A stretch of DNA of 64,000 bases, taken from positions 16,257,799 through 16,321,798 of the forward strand of contig CM033108.1 in assembly GCA_019321725.1 (NCBI GenBank), written 5' to 3'. Source of the stretch: Paulownia fortunei (Eukaryota > Streptophyta > Magnoliopsida > Lamiales > Paulowniaceae). Below are positions 22,753-33,934 of this stretch, piece after piece; position 1 is the first letter of the stretch; every line of letters starts with the position of its first letter. The notes below the pieces were generated by a model that saw only the letters and a program-made list of their open reading frames with translations, had not been told where the DNA came from and made no database searches. The position numbers and the translations under genes are program-made.

Positions 22753-23900
22753 ATAAAATCAATAGAGACTCAAATTGGATAGCTTGATACTAAATTTAAT
22801 GCTCAAAAACATATATGAAACTTTCCAAGCGATACGGAAATCAATCTAAGAGAGCATTGCAAAGCCATCCAACTTTAAAGTGGCACTAAAATCAATGGGC
22901 TGGAAATAAAAAATTCTAACATTGATGAGCCAATGGCAAGCACTTCTAGTCAAAGTCCTTTGGAGGAACAACCAAAGGGGCAATCAGATGAACAAACAGG
23001 GGCTGAGAAGCTAAAATGTACTCCTAACTTTGAAACTTCTAAATTTAATATTCTCATTCCTTTTCCACAAAGATTTCAAAAGAAAAAGATTGATTCACAA
23101 TTTGTAAAATTTCTAGAAATCTTCAAGAAAATTCATATTAATATTCCTTTTGTAGATGCTCTTGAGCAAATGCCCAAATACTTCAAGTTCATGAAAGATG
23201 TGATGTCAAGAAAAAGGTGATTAGTGGAGTTTAAAATAATGAATCTCACAGAAGAGTGTAGTGCCATTTTATAGAAAAAACTTCCTCAAAAATTGAAGGA
23301 TCCAAGGAGACTTACTATTCCTTGTACCATAAGATGATCTTTCTTTGATAAAGCATTATGTTATTAGAGCAAACATTAATTTGATGCCACTTTCTATTTT
23401 TAGGAAATTAGGAATTGGAGAAGTCAAGCCATCCACTATTACCTTGCAATTGGAGGATAGGTCTCTCACCTATCCAAGAGGAGTTATTGAATATGTATTG
23501 GTAAAAGTTGATAAATTCATATTTTCTGCAGATTTTGTAGTGTTAGATATGGAGGAGACCAAGAAATTCCTTTAATTCTTGGTTGACCATTCTTTGCTAT
23601 CGGAGTGCTTTGATTGATGTGCAACAAGGTGAATTAACTCTAGGAGTTAATGAGGATAAAGTGATGTTTAACATTTATGGTGCATTGAAGTTTCAAGAGG
23701 AACCATATACTTGTAATAGGATTGAAATGTTAGAAACTTGCTTGCATGATCACTTTCTCAAATAAATTCCTACCGAACCTTTAGAGCAATGTATTGTTCA
23801 CTCCATAATGCAAGGTTATCACCATGATATTGATAATGAGGATTTAATACAATACTTGCTCTTTCTTAAATCGGGAGAGGTGGAGTTGAAGAAGGATAAA
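22753..23900 (+). pseudogene. Athila-type gag-protease linker and aspartic protease remnant
   Basis: The linker at 22933-23220 (95 residues, IPFPQRFQKKKIDSQFVKF and INIPFVDALEQMPKY) is the conserved pre-protease segment of Athila elements. The protease at 23345-23575 reads NLMPLSIFRKLGIGEVKP and VLVKVDKFIFSADFVVLDME. The D-L-G-A catalytic motif is replaced by V-I-R-A, so the active Asp is lost. 23583-23765 continues with LIDVQQGELTLGVNEDKVMF in another frame. Inactive. Confidence 0.82.
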
Positions 23901-23949
23901 TGCAAGAAGAATAAGAGATACCACGATCAAGTAACAAACAATATCACCA

Positions 23950-25460
23950 AAGTTGAAAGCACTTCACAAGCATTTGCGGTATGAATTTCTAGGTGCTAAC
24001 GATACTTATTTGGTAATTATTTCAACATCCTTATATCCTTTAAAGGGTAAAAAGTTGCTTCGTGTTTTAAGCGAGCATAAATCTGCTATTGGTTGGTCAA
24101 TTTTTTATTTAAAAGGTATTAGTCCTTTAAAATCTTAATGGAAGAATCTTACAAACCATCTATTGAACATCAACGTAGATTAAATACTGCAATGAAAGAG
24201 GTTGTAAGAAATAAAGTCTTGAAATGGTTGAATGTTGGAATTATTTATGCAATTTCTGATAGCTCTTAGGTGAGTCCGATTCAAGTAGTTCCAAAACAAG
24301 GTGGCATGACCGTAATTCAAAATGATAATAATGAACTAATACCAACAAGAATGGTCACAGCCTGGCAAGTAGATATTGATTATAGAAAACTCAACAAAGC
24401 TACTCGTAAAGACCATTTTTCTATCCTATTTATCAATCAAATGTTAGATTGACTTAGAGGGTATCAATACTATTATTTTCTTGATGGTTATTCAGGATAC
24501 GATTAAATTTTCATAGCACCCAGTGATTAAAAGAAAATAATATTCACATACCTTTATGGTACTTTTGCTTTTCGAAAAATGCCATTTGGATTATGCAATA
24601 TCCCAGCCACATTTCAAATATGCATGATGGAAATTTTTTCATGATATGGTGGAGAACATAATGGAAATTTTTATAGATGATTTTTTAATTTTTGGCTCCT
24701 TATTTGATATATGTCTACACAATCTTTCTCTTATTTTGTAGTGATGTGAGGAAACTAATTTTGTTTAAAATTGGGAAAAGTGCTATTTTATGGTAAAAGA
24801 ATGTATTTTTTTAGGTTACCGAGTGTCCTCCAAAGGACTTGAGGTAGACCGAGCAAAAATTGTTGCTATTAAAAAACTTCCACCACCACTCAATGTGAAA
24901 GTTATTTGTAGTTTTTTAGGACATGTCAGGTTTCATAAAAGATTCATTAAAGATTTTTCAAAAATTGTAAAACCTTTGTGCAACCTTTTGGAAAAAGATA
25001 AGTTATTTGATTTTAATGATGATTTTCTATAGGCCTTTAATCACATCCAAAAGGCTCTCATTTCAACCCTTAATATGGTGATACCGGATTGGACTCAACC
25101 ATTTGAGCTTAAGTGTGATGCTAGTGATTATGCGCTTAGAGAGGTGTTAGGACAAAGAAGAGATAAAATTTCTAAGGTAATGTACTATGCAAGTCAAACA
25201 ATTGATGATGCCTAACGAATTACACCACCACTGAAAAAGAATTATTAGTTATTGTTTTTACATTTGTTAAATTTTGTACTTATCTTGTAGGTACCAAATC
25301 GATCATGCTGCTATTAGGTACCTCTTTGCTACAAAGGATGCAAAACCAAGGCTAATCCGGTGGATACTCCTTCAAGAATTTGATCTTGAAATCAAAAGAC
25401 AAGAAAGGAAGTGAAAATATTGTAGTAGATCACTTATCGAGGTTTGAGAAGAACAATTAG
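23950..25460 (+). pseudogene. Athila-type RT and RNase H remnant
   Basis: RT of the plus-strand element. It shows SPIQVVPKQGGMTVIQ and IDYRKLNKATRKDHFSI (24270-24452), [25 protein letters not shown] and FIDDFLIFG (about 24670-24705, the catalytic loop), then YRVSSKGLEVDRAKI and FLGHVRFHKRFIKDFSKI (24790-25032). RNase H follows with LKCDASDYALREVLGQRR (about 25110), a TTTEKELL segment and DHLSRF near 25430. Frameshifts and at least ten stops interrupt it. Confidence 0.85.
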
Positions 25461-25499
25461 AACTTTGACAGGCCAATTAAAGATTTTTTTGCAAATAAG

Positions 25500-26092
25500 T
25501 TTATTTTTGCAATCAAAGATAATTTACCTTGGTATGTAGATTTTGTGAATTATCATCTAAGTGGATTATTGCCCCTGGACCTCATATATCATGAAAAGAA
25601 AGTATTCTTACATGATTTGAAATCATATCTACGGGATGATCCCTTGCTCTTCAAAAGGTATTCAAATTTTGTGATTCGGAGATGTATTCCAATGGAGAAA
25701 ACAAATGAAATTCTAAAGCATTGTCATTCATCCCCAAGTGGTGGTCATTTTGGACCTACAAGGATGGATTCTAAGGGATTGTTATGCTTTTGTGCAGATA
25801 TGTGATGGGCGTCAAAGGGCTGGAACAATCACTAGATGCCATGAGCTTCCATTGACTAACATAATGGAAGTTGAACTCTTTGATGTTTGGGGGATTGACT
25901 TCTAGGGACCACTTCCTCCATCAAATAGCCGATCATATATTTTGTTTGTTGTGGATTATATCTCCAAATGGATAGAAACAATTTTCACACTTACTAATGA
26001 TGCCAAGGTAGTGCTTAATTTCTTGCACAAATATATTTTCACATAGCAATTATAAGTGATGAAGGTTCTCATTTTTGCAATAAAAAGTTTAG
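25500..26092 (+). pseudogene. Athila-type integrase remnant, cut by gap
   Basis: Integrase N-terminus at 25545-25805 (CHSSPSGGHFGPTRMDSKGL, zinc-finger His part), then an internal deletion that removes part of the zinc finger. The core resumes at about 25870 with FDVWGIDF followed by a stop, LFVVDYISKWIET and ISDEGSHFCNKKF (second catalytic Asp, about 26050-26090). The N run starts directly after, so the catalytic Glu is not seen. Confidence 0.82.
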
Positions 26093-26192
26093 NNNNNNNN
26101 NNNNNNNNNNNNNNNNNNNNNNNNNNNNNNNNNNNNNNNNNNNNNNNNNNNNNNNNNNNNNNNNNNNNNNNNNNNNNNNNNNNNNNNNNNNN
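26093..26192. other. Assembly gap (100 N)
   Basis: Exactly 100 N, the usual placeholder for a gap of unknown size. Left of it a plus-strand Athila integrase ends mid-core; right of it begins the 3' flank of a minus-strand Athila element. The two elements therefore converge on the gap. Confidence 0.99.
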
Positions 26193-26383
26193 AACAAGAA
26201 AAGAGAATGAGAAAAAACAAAGAAAATTTGTACAAAGATTTCAGTTGTTTGGGAAACTGACAAGTCCGACTTTTATAGCCACGGAGTACCGTTATCCGCC
26301 ATTTAACCGGGAAAAGAAAAAATAAAAAATAAAAGAAGAAGAAGAGAAGAAAAAAATAATGTCAGATAAAAAAATATACAACA
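26193..26383 (-). other. 3' flank of Athila pol with TATA-like box
   Basis: Non-coding 3' flank after the integrase stop. On the minus strand it is C/T-rich, then reads GGCTATAAAAGTCGGAC (about 26263-26279), a good TATA-box match, followed by another C/T-rich stretch towards the gap. It could be the start of a 3' LTR or an internal promoter; the gap prevents a decision. No ORF of note. Confidence 0.5.
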
Positions 26384-27517
26384 CTAATCATAACAAGGGT
26401 TAGAAAGAAAAAGAATTTCCTCTTGTGAAAATTGATTTTCTAGAAATGGTTTAACTCTTTGTCCATTTACTTTGAATATGTTACCATTTCTAGGATTCTC
26501 AATGTCAATCGCCCCATAAGGATATACTTTTTTTACAACAAAAGGACCACTCCACCTTGATCTCAATTTTCCAGGAAACAAATGCAATCGAGAATTATAA
26601 AGCAAAACCTTTTGACCAACCTCAAATATTTTTCTTGAAATTTTATTATCATGAAAATCTTTGATTCTTGCTTTATAAATTTTAGAATTCTCATATGCAT
26701 CATTTCTCAGTTCTTCAAGTTCATTGATTTGCAATTTGCGCAATTTTGAAGCTTCATCAAGGTTGAAGTTAAACATTTTGATTGCCCAATAAGCTTTATG
26801 TTCAAGTTCAACAGGTAAATGACAAGGTTTTCCATAAACTATCCTATAAGGAGACATGCCTAATGATGTTTTGAAAGCAGTTCTATATGCCCAAAGTGTA
26901 TCGGTAAGTCTAAGAGACCAATCTTTACGGTTTGGGTTAACTGTTTTCTCCAAAATTTGTTTTATCTCCCTATTTGCAAGTTCAACTTGTCCATTTGTCT
27001 GAGGATGATAAGGGGTTGCAACTTTATGTATGATTCCATATTTCTTCATTAAAGTTCCGAAAACTTTGTTACAAAAATGTTTTCCCCCATCACTGATAAT
27101 AGATCTAGGAATTCCAAATCGACTTAAAATATTTTCTTTCAAAAATTTTATCACTATTTTGTGATCATTGTTTCGACAAGGAATTGCCTCGATCCATTTT
27201 GAAACATAATCTATGGCAACCAATATGTAAAGAAAACCAAATGATAATGGAAATGGCCCCATAAAATCAATACCCCAACAGTCAAAGATTTCAATCACTA
27301 GGATAGGGTGTAGGGGCATCATATTTCTCTTTGAAAGGGACCCTAACTTTTGACAATTTTCACAACTTTTGCAGAAAGTGTAAGTATCTTTGAAAAGAGT
27401 TGGCCAATAAAATCCACATTGCAAGATTTTTGCAGTAGTTTTCTTTACAGAAAAATGACCACCACATGCTTCTGAATGACAAAATTTGACAATATTACCT
27501 ATCTCATTGTCAGGCAC
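26384..27517 (-). CDS. Athila-type integrase (377 residues, open)
   Basis: Integrase that joins element cDNA to host DNA. It is open over 377 residues from Met at 27517, although that Met is only the first in frame after a frame break. The HHCC zinc-binding domain occupies residues 10-60 ([11 protein letters not shown] then CKSCENCQ). The core has D at GIDFMGPFP (about residue 84), D at [10 protein letters not shown] (about 142) and E at [11 protein letters not shown] (about 178). [21 protein letters not shown] follows, then the C-terminal SH3-like part ([19 protein letters not shown]). No chromodomain, as expected for Athila. It overlaps the upstream ORF by 19 bases in another frame. All catalytic residues are present; it would be active only if read in frame with the rest of pol. 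Confidence 0.9.
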   Translation of the reverse strand: MPDNEIGNIVKFCHSEACGGHFSVKKTTAKILQCGFYWPTLFKDTYTFCKSCENCQKLGSLSKRNMMPLHPILVIEIFDCWGIDFMGPFPLSFGFLYILVAIDYVSKWIEAIPCRNNDHKIVIKFLKENILSRFGIPRSIISDGGKHFCNKVFGTLMKKYGIIHKVATPYHPQTNGQVELANREIKQILEKTVNPNRKDWSLRLTDTLWAYRTAFKTSLGMSPYRIVYGKPCHLPVELEHKAYWAIKMFNFNLDEASKLRKLQINELEELRNDAYENSKIYKARIKDFHDNKISRKIFEVGQKVLLYNSRLHLFPGKLRSRWSGPFVVKKVYPYGAIDIENPRNGNIFKVNGQRVKPFLENQFSQEEILFLSNPCYD

Positions 27518-30500
27518 ACATCTTCGAAAGATTTGATCCGGACAATATTTGAATAGGTATGGATCATCCCAATAAAATTTTTAACCTCAGTCAAAAACTT
27601 CTTTTTATCTTGAGAGTTCCAATGTGATGGCATCTTTCCTGTTACAAGAAAATTAACAATGTCAGCAAACCAAGGTAAAATAGAAACGTTAAATAATTGT
27701 TCATCAGGGAAAGTGTCATTAATAGGTGTGGTTTGAAATGAGTCATCACAAACAAGTCTCGACAAATGATCAGCCACTACATTCTCTACTCCCTTTTTAT
27801 CTCGAATAGTAACATTAAATTCCTGGAGTAAGAGAATCCACCTAATCAGTCTTGGTTTAGCATCTTTTTTTGACAAAAGATATTTCAAAGCTGCATGATC
27901 ACTGAAAACAACAATTGGTGAGCCAACAAGATAAGATCGAAATTTATCCAATGCAAAAACTACAGCAAGTAATTCTTTTTCAGTTGTTGTATAATTCAAT
28001 TGAGCACCATTTAAAGTTTTACTTGCATAGTAAATAACATATGGTTTTTTATCTTTTCTTTGTCCCAAGACAGCTCCAACAGCATAATCACTAGCATCAC
28101 ACATTATTTCAAAAGGTAAAGTCCAATCTGGAGGCTGCATGATTGGAGCAGACGTAAGCATGCTTTTAAGCTTAACAAAAGCATTTTCACAGTTTTCAGT
28201 CCATTCAAAAATAGTGTCTTTTGTTAGAAGATTACACAAAGGTTTAGATATTATACTAAAATCTTTGATAAATCTTCTATAAAAACCAGCATGTCCTAAA
28301 AATGATCTAATCTCCTTCACAGTCTTTGGTGTTGGCAAATTGGCAATTAACTCAATTTTAGATTTATCAACCTCAATACCTTCTGATGATATAATGTGTC
28401 CAAGAACAATACCAGTTGTTACCATGAAGTGACATTTCTCCCAATTGAGCACAAGATTCTTTTCTTCACACCTGATCAAAACCTTTTCTAAATTAGATAA
28501 GCAATCATCAAATGAATTACCAAAAACAGAAAAATCATCCATGAAGACTTCAAGAAAACATTCAACCATGTCACTAAAAATACTAAGCATGCATCGTTGG
28601 AATGTAGCTGGTGCATTACATAATCCAAAAGGCATCCTTCGATATGCAAAAGTACCAAAAGGACATGTAAAAGTTGTTTTCTCTTGATCTTCAAGTGCAA
28701 TTGCAATTTGGTTATATCCAGAATATCCATCTAAAAAGCAATAAAATTCGTGTCCTGCAACTCTTTCTAAAATTTGATCCATGAAAGGTAATGGAAAATG
28801 ATCTTTTCTAGTGACTGAGTTGAGTTTTCTATAGTCAATGCACATTCGCCAACCAGTAACAGTCCTAGTTGGAATTAATTCATCATTCTCATTCTTGACT
28901 ACAGTAACTCCAGATTTCTTAGGTACAACTTGAGTCGGACTTACCCATTTGCTATCAGAAATAGAATAAATGATTCCATTATCTAAGAGTTTAATGACTT
29001 CATTTCTTACTACTTCTTTCATATTAGGATTTAGCCTTCGTTGCATTTCTCTAGATGGTTTAGCATTTTCCTCTAGATAGATGTTATGTGTGCAAATGAA
29101 AGGATTAATACCTTTAATATCAGCAATGGTCCATCCTAAAGCATTCTTATGCATTTTCAGAGTTTCGATCAACTTACCTTCTTGATATGCATCGAGTTTG
29201 GAAGAAATTATTACTGGAAAAGTTTCATTCTCACCCAAGAAAGAGTATTTCAAATTAACTGGCAAAGGTTTCAATTCAACCACGGGAGCTTTAATACTTG
29301 ATGGAATAGATTTTACTGTTGATGATGAAAGTTCTTCGAACCTTGGCTTCCAAAAATATTTTTCTTGTACCTGCAAAAATTCAGAGATAGTATTAGTGTG
29401 TTCCTTTTTATAAATACTTTCACTTTCAAAACAAGTCTCCAAAGAATCTGAAGAGTTAGTAGTAGTAAAGTATTCATGAACAAGTTCCTCAATTGAATCC
29501 ACTTCATGTACTTCGACATCTTCTGCAGGTTGCATACAAACATTAAACACATTTAGTTCCAAAGTCATATTTCCAAATGATAACTTCAAAATACCATTTC
29601 TACAATTGATCAAAGCATTTGAAGTTGCAAGAAAAGGACGACCCAAAATGATAGGAATTTGTGTATGTGTTTGTGCAACAGGCTCTGTGTCCAAAACAAT
29701 GAAATCAACTGGAAAGTAAAACTTATCAATTTGTACCAACACATCTTCTACTATTCCCTTTGGAACTTTAATCGAACGGTCAGCTAATTGGAGTACAACA
29801 GAAGTTGTTTTAAGTTCTCCCAAACCTAACTGTTCATAAACTGAGAAAGGTAGAAGATTTACACTAGCACCAAGATCAAGCAAAGCACGCTCTATTCTAG
29901 TGTTTCCTATGATACATGAAATGGTTGGACAACCTGGATCTTTGTACTTGGGTGGAGTGAATTGTTGAATGATTGAACTAACACTTTCAGTTAAAAATGC
30001 CTTCTTTTGTACATGATGTTTTCTTTTGATTGTACACAAATCTTTCAAAAATTTGGCATAAGGTGGAACTTGCTTGATTGCATCCAATAATGGAATATTA
30101 ATCTTGACTTGTTTAAAAATTTCAAAAATTTCAGCATTTGAGTTCAATTTCTGAGTTGCTTGCAATCTTTGAGGAAAGGGTGCTGGAGGTAAATATTTTT
30201 CTTTTTCTTCATTTTCACGCTTACCTTCTTCAAACTTACCTTTATCGTCAAGACTATTTCCATTTTTCATTTCTGGAGGTGGATTAGAAACTTTCTCCTT
30301 GGGATGAATAGTCTTGTCAACAACTTTTCCATTCCGAAGAGTTGTAACTGAATTAGCCTCCTTGACTGCATTTTCACCTGAAGAAGAAACATGACACTGA
30401 GTAGAAGGATTAGGTTGAGGTTGAGCAGGAAATTTACCTTTTTCATGAGTACGCAAAGAAGTTGTCAGTGTTGAAAGTGTGCTTCTGATCTCATTGATAG

Positions 30501-31161
30501 CTTGTGAAGTCTGATTATTGATGTTTGTTTGTTCATGCATAAATGCTTGCAAAGTCTCCTCAATGGATTTTGTATGTGGAGGTGGATAAGAATGAAAGTT
30601 TTGTGGTTTTTGTGAATGCGGTGGTTGGGCACGGTTATCATCTCGCCAACTGAAATTGGGATGATTTCTCCATTGTGGATTGTAAGTTTCAGAATATGGA
30701 GAATGGAAAGGCTTTTTGAATGTGTTCATAAAATTTGCTTGTACTGGAAGGTTTGGACATTCATTGGTGGAGTGCCCCAAAAGTTCACAATTGCTACAAA
30801 CTTCTTCCTCTTGCACAGATTTGATTTCCTTTACTTTCTTAAGTTCCATGGCTTCAACTTTTCTTGTTAAACTAGCAAGTCTAGCATTTAGATCATCTTC
30901 TTGACTAAGGTAATATTTTCCTTTATTACTATTAGCAAGATTAGATCTAATAGAACCTTCGGAAGAATTAACACTATGCCATGATTGAGAGTTTTCTGCC
31001 AAATGATCTAGGTATTCTAGGGCTTCATCAGGTTCCTTATCAAGAAACTCACCATTACACATTGTTTCAACAAATTGTTTTGTTTCAGGAGTTAAACCTT
31101 CATAAAAGAAACTAATTAAGCGCCATTTTTCAAAACCATGATGTGGGCATGAATTCAACAA
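27499..31161 (-). CDS. Athila-type gag C-part/protease/RT/RNase H polyprotein (1220 residues, open)
   Basis: One uninterrupted ORF. Residues 1-130 are the gag C-part, with a complete CCHC knuckle [14 protein letters not shown] at 122-135. The protease has DLGAS at 429-433 and IIGRP-type sequence [11 protein letters not shown] near 503. RT runs from about 735 to 940, with IDYRKLN near 776, [15 protein letters not shown] near 841 and the catalytic FMDDFSVFG at 873-881. RNase H has D1022 ([14 protein letters not shown]), E1061 (TEKELLAV), D1088 (SDHAALKYL) and D1131 (ADHLSRL), the full acidic set. All catalytic residues are present. The ATG at 31161 is internal to gag: the true N-terminus is in the upstream ORF, separated by a frame break near 31212. 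This is the least decayed coding sequence in the window. Confidence 0.93.
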   Translation of the reverse strand: MLNSCPHHGFEKWRLISFFYEGLTPETKQFVETMCNGEFLDKEPDEALEYLDHLAENSQSWHSVNSSEGSIRSNLANSNKGKYYLSQEDDLNARLASLTRKVEAMELKKVKEIKSVQEEEVCSNCELLGHSTNECPNLPVQANFMNTFKKPFHSPYSETYNPQWRNHPNFSWRDDNRAQPPHSQKPQNFHSYPPPHTKSIEETLQAFMHEQTNINNQTSQAINEIRSTLSTLTTSLRTHEKGKFPAQPQPNPSTQCHVSSSGENAVKEANSVTTLRNGKVVDKTIHPKEKVSNPPPEMKNGNSLDDKGKFEEGKRENEEKEKYLPPAPFPQRLQATQKLNSNAEIFEIFKQVKINIPLLDAIKQVPPYAKFLKDLCTIKRKHHVQKKAFLTESVSSIIQQFTPPKYKDPGCPTISCIIGNTRIERALLDLGASVNLLPFSVYEQLGLGELKTTSVVLQLADRSIKVPKGIVEDVLVQIDKFYFPVDFIVLDTEPVAQTHTQIPIILGRPFLATSNALINCRNGILKLSFGNMTLELNVFNVCMQPAEDVEVHEVDSIEELVHEYFTTTNSSDSLETCFESESIYKKEHTNTISEFLQVQEKYFWKPRFEELSSSTVKSIPSSIKAPVVELKPLPVNLKYSFLGENETFPVIISSKLDAYQEGKLIETLKMHKNALGWTIADIKGINPFICTHNIYLEENAKPSREMQRRLNPNMKEVVRNEVIKLLDNGIIYSISDSKWVSPTQVVPKKSGVTVVKNENDELIPTRTVTGWRMCIDYRKLNSVTRKDHFPLPFMDQILERVAGHEFYCFLDGYSGYNQIAIALEDQEKTTFTCPFGTFAYRRMPFGLCNAPATFQRCMLSIFSDMVECFLEVFMDDFSVFGNSFDDCLSNLEKVLIRCEEKNLVLNWEKCHFMVTTGIVLGHIISSEGIEVDKSKIELIANLPTPKTVKEIRSFLGHAGFYRRFIKDFSIISKPLCNLLTKDTIFEWTENCENAFVKLKSMLTSAPIMQPPDWTLPFEIMCDASDYAVGAVLGQRKDKKPYVIYYASKTLNGAQLNYTTTEKELLAVVFALDKFRSYLVGSPIVVFSDHAALKYLLSKKDAKPRLIRWILLLQEFNVTIRDKKGVENVVADHLSRLVCDDSFQTTPINDTFPDEQLFNVSILPWFADIVNFLVTGKMPSHWNSQDKKKFLTEVKNFIGMIHTYSNIVRIKSFEDVCLTMR

Positions 31162-31670
31162 ATCTTTAAATCTTTCCCAACATTGAAAGAAAACTTCATT
31201 CGAATTTTGAGAAAAATTTGAATTTGTCTTTTCAAAGCATTAGTTTTATGAGTTGGAAAGAATTTTTTTAAGAATTCAGCTTGCATTTCTTGCCAAGTAC
31301 CAATTGACCTAGGTTTTAAAGAATTAAGCCAATTTTTTGCTTTATCTTTTAAAGAGAAAGGAAATAATTTGAGCTTAACAATCTCATTTGTGCAAGTTTG
31401 ATCATCAAAAGTGGCACATACTTCATCAAATTCTTTTAAATGCAAGTAAGGACTTTCAGAGTCTAAACCATGGAAATTAGGAAGTAAAGGGATCATACCT
31501 GACTTGAATCGAAAATTATTTGCATTTAGAGGAAAAATGAAACAAGAAGGAGAAGAATTTCGAGGAGGTTGCAAGTAATAACGCATGGTACGCACCTGTT
31601 GATTCTCATTTTCATCCTGGACACTTTCATTTTCAGCCATGGTGGAAGTGTGTGGAGATGATTCAAACAA
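31155..31670 (-). CDS. Athila-type gag N-part (171 residues, open)
   Basis: N-terminal gag. The first in-frame Met is at 31670, but MAENESVQDENENQ about ten codons later is a likely alternative start. It contains FRFKSGMIPLLPNFHGL, HLKEFDEVCATF, KLKLFPFSLKDKAKNWLNSL and WQEMQAEFLKKFFPTHKT, the conserved Athila gag domain. The last about 20 codons are out of frame relative to the family; the family frame continues in the ORF that begins at 31161. The break falls in the A5 run at 31212-31216 (T run in the sense strand). It lies about 170 bases after the primer site. Confidence 0.9.
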   Translation of the reverse strand: MFESSPHTSTMAENESVQDENENQQVRTMRYYLQPPRNSSPSCFIFPLNANNFRFKSGMIPLLPNFHGLDSESPYLHLKEFDEVCATFDDQTCTNEIVKLKLFPFSLKDKAKNWLNSLKPRSIGTWQEMQAEFLKKFFPTHKTNALKRQIQIFLKIRMKFSFNVGKDLKIC

Positions 31671-31816
31671 ATTTCAAACAAAGTTTCGGAATTATTTCTT
31701 ACTAAACGTCGAGAATTATGACTACGATACCATATAACCATATATCCATAAAGAAAATAAACAAACTATATTTACAAAGGAAAAATATTAACAAACCTGA
31801 ATACTTACCTTGCCTT

Positions 31817-31833
31817 CCCCGGCAACGGCGCCA
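31817..31833 (-). promoter_or_regulatory. Athila-type primer-binding site (intact)
   Basis: The minus strand reads TGGCGCCGTTGCCGGGG, the classic primer site of plant Athila/Tat elements, usually assigned to an Asp tRNA (assignment from memory). It lies six bases inside the LTR end at 31840. Confidence 0.92.
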
Positions 31834-31839
31834 AAAACT

Positions 31840-33452
31840 TGCTACAACTTTAAGGTTGCAAACCCAAGTGCAGGTTGTAGTAAGTAATAAATTTCTCGTG
31901 AGTCCGAGGTCGATCCACAGGGAAGTTGTTTGAAGAATTCAAGTTTATATTTATAAAAAGATGGAGTTTATGTGAATCAAAAATATATGAACAATTAATG
32001 TATGATGTAGCTAAAGAAAAAACCGAAGTAATAAAAGTACTGAGGATTAGGGATCCACTCTTGAGTTTTGGATAGATAAATGGTTATTTATTCTTTTTAC
32101 CTCTATTAATTGCCACAATTGGAATCCATACATAATGAAGGTTCCAATGGGAAGATATTATCAAGTAACTCATGCAATAAGGTAATCATGATATTGTCTT
32201 ACTATTGCAAATTATCTCTTAACGCCAACACTTATTTATGGGATCAAGCATTTATATACTCTTTCGTCAACAACAAATCAAGGTTTCACATTAGCAGTCG
32301 GTGGGGTAAAACCGTACAATAAGCTAAATGAACCCAAGTATTTGTTGTGCCATTGGAGATACATAAATCAAGAATCACCACAAAAATAAGTAGGGTTTAG
32401 ATCAAAAATAATAATAATAATACAACATACTTAAACAATTTCTACCCTTATAACCATTTATCTTCCTCCATCAAGAGATTCACCCTTTTTCCTCAGCAAA
32501 ATAAAATTTAGAAAGACATAATAAAAGTAACAAAGACTAAAAATATAAGAGAAACTAGAGAATGCATTTCTATTACTACTAGAAAACTTACAATACTAGA
32601 AAACATACAAACTAGATAACTTAGCCTAAAGAAACCCTCTACCCCCTCCTCTTACAAGCTGAATACATGGCCTATTTATAGTACTTGGAGTAAGCTAGAG
32701 GCCAAACAAATAATGGAGGGGTTAATCAAGTGGTATGCTAGTTGCCAAGAGTTGGTAAGTTGTTACACAAATTTCTCAACCACTGAATTGAATTATATTT
32801 TTCGGTCAGATACAGCCAGAGTTTGAAGATACGTAAAGAATAAAAATTGTAGATCTTTCAACGCTGATATATTTTCATATATCTTTTGTCAAATTTGGCG
32901 ATCGGATGAAGGAGATATGGTCAAATTACCGAGTCATGTCCAAGAGCCGCCCTGTAACATCAGCAGCAACTTGCAGCCTATGGTTTTACCATTTCAACAC
33001 ATTTTCACACCATCTTGTCTTCAGAAAACTTGTTTATTTACCTCTTGGGTATAACATATCCAATTTCAGACCAAAATAAATTTGGGCTCAAGATATATAA
33101 CCGAATTGGTAAAATAAGTCAATACTGGGCTGAACTCTGATCTGAATTTTGGTGATCCATTTTGTGTAATTACTTGGACGAATTTTCTGCTATCATCAAG
33201 ACTGAATTGGGCTGAGCCTCCAACATAAAAGTTGTACCTCTATCTCTTGGCTTTCAAATGAAACAAGCTTCAGGTCCATAGAGCTTTTGATCATGAAATT
33301 ATGCTCAAATTACAAAAACTGCACAAGTCTGGAAACATGCTTCCATTTATTCCCTAACACAAAACATTAATAAAACAAGAATATTAACAAGAATAAAGCA
33401 AGAAAAGTATAAAGGATTTGATATAAAAATATGTCAAAATATGCACTTATCA
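31840..33452 (-). repeat. Athila-type 5' LTR (1613 bases)
   Basis: In element orientation it starts TGATAAGTGCATATTTTG (33452) and ends AAAGTTGTAGCA (31840), giving TG...CA ends. A related plus-strand copy occupies about 45541-46789, with matching blocks around the TATA box and at the 3' end. A different Athila LTR family (19744-21300, 55284-56899) shares only the TGATAAG start and the general end. No coding potential. Confidence 0.9.
32671..32681 (-). promoter_or_regulatory. LTR TATA box
   Basis: The minus strand reads CTATAAATAGG in the block AGTACTATAAATAGGCC. The same word occurs in the related LTR at 46221-46230, about 580 bases before the LTR end in that copy and about 830 here. Conservation in two copies supports a polymerase II core promoter. 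Confidence 0.75.
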
Positions 33453-33920
33453 AACAACCTTCAATTTTCTGCCATTTAGAGAGAGAAAGAGAAGAAAATT
33501 ATTTTCCCCCTCATCTTTTTTCCCACCAAAAATTCTATTTTTTATTTTAAGCATTAATTCTTTTATCACAATTTGATAACAATAGTTAATATTCTCTATG
33601 CACACTCTATAAACTAGGTTAGAAAATAAATCATAATTGCTAGTAGAATTTTGATTTTGTGATCTTGCTCAAAGTGTGGATCACTTTAGAGGAGAGACAT
33701 ATGGATCCTTATGAATCAAAGGATTACTTGAAACTATATGATAAGTGGGTGCATAGAAATGTATGAATCGAAACTTTAATTATTTTACTATAATCGTTGG
33801 AAATTGTGAGATCATTAGAAATAGTATCAGATCTAGGGTATTGCTATAATTGTTATGGTACGATATTTTTAAATTTTTAATTTTCCACTATGCAGACCCT
33901 AGTATCACACGAACCTAACA
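33453..33920 (+). repeat. copia D 5' LTR, 3' portion
   Basis: Aligns with the last part of the copia C LTR (60740-61207), including 'agtgtggatcactttagaggagagac' (quoted in two parts: agtgtggatcac, tttagaggagagac). It ends CACACGAACCTAACA directly before the primer site, the cleanest CA end in this family. Confidence 0.85.
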
Positions 33921-33921
33921 G

Positions 33922-33934
33922 TAGTATTAGAGCC
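33922..33934 (+). promoter_or_regulatory. copia D primer-binding site
   Basis: Reads TAGTATTAGAGCC, one base after the LTR end; compare the consensus TGGTATCAGAGCC for initiator-Met tRNA. Confidence 0.8.

Larger units (their letters stand above)
19171..26092 (+). mobile_element. Decayed Athila-type Ty3/gypsy element, plus strand
   Basis: A plus-strand gypsy element with a truncated 5' LTR (19171-19743 and 21306-21330, split by a solo LTR), a primer site, and then gag, protease, RT, RNase H and the first part of integrase up to the assembly gap. The gag and pol sequences resemble plant Athila elements. The left end of its LTR is lost exactly where the chromovirus LTR ends at 19170. Dozens of stops and indels make it a relic. 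Confidence 0.85.
26193..33452 (-). mobile_element. Near-intact Athila-type Ty3/gypsy element, minus strand
   Basis: The best-preserved element in the window. From its 5' end: LTR 31840-33452, primer site, gag N-part (31155-31670), gag C-part plus protease, RT and RNase H (27499-31161), integrase (26384-27517) and a short 3' flank that enters the gap. Together the three ORFs cover about 1,760 residues with only two frame breaks. The 3' LTR is not seen and presumably lies in the gap. An env-like ORF, present in some Athila elements, is not visible in the 191 bases after integrase. The 5' end interrupts a copia LTR at 33453. Confidence 0.9.

Noticed and set aside
26056..26325. Open frames running through the N gap
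   Set aside because: They contain about 34 unknown codons; the left part is the Athila integrase in another frame and the right part is non-coding flank.
28445..30904. Several plus- and minus-strand open frames overlapping the large pol ORF
   Set aside because: They are alternative-frame shadows of the 1220-residue polyprotein, which has all expected motifs.
31155..31216. Programmed -1 frameshift between Athila gag and pol
   Set aside because: The break is inside the gag domain, not at the gag-pol border, and the run does not form a canonical X-XXY-YYZ heptamer in the reading frame; a simple indel or sequencing error is more likely.
31817..31833. tRNA gene at TGGCGCC or TGGTATC sites
   Set aside because: These are short complements of tRNA 3' ends acting as primer sites; no cloverleaf sequence surrounds them.
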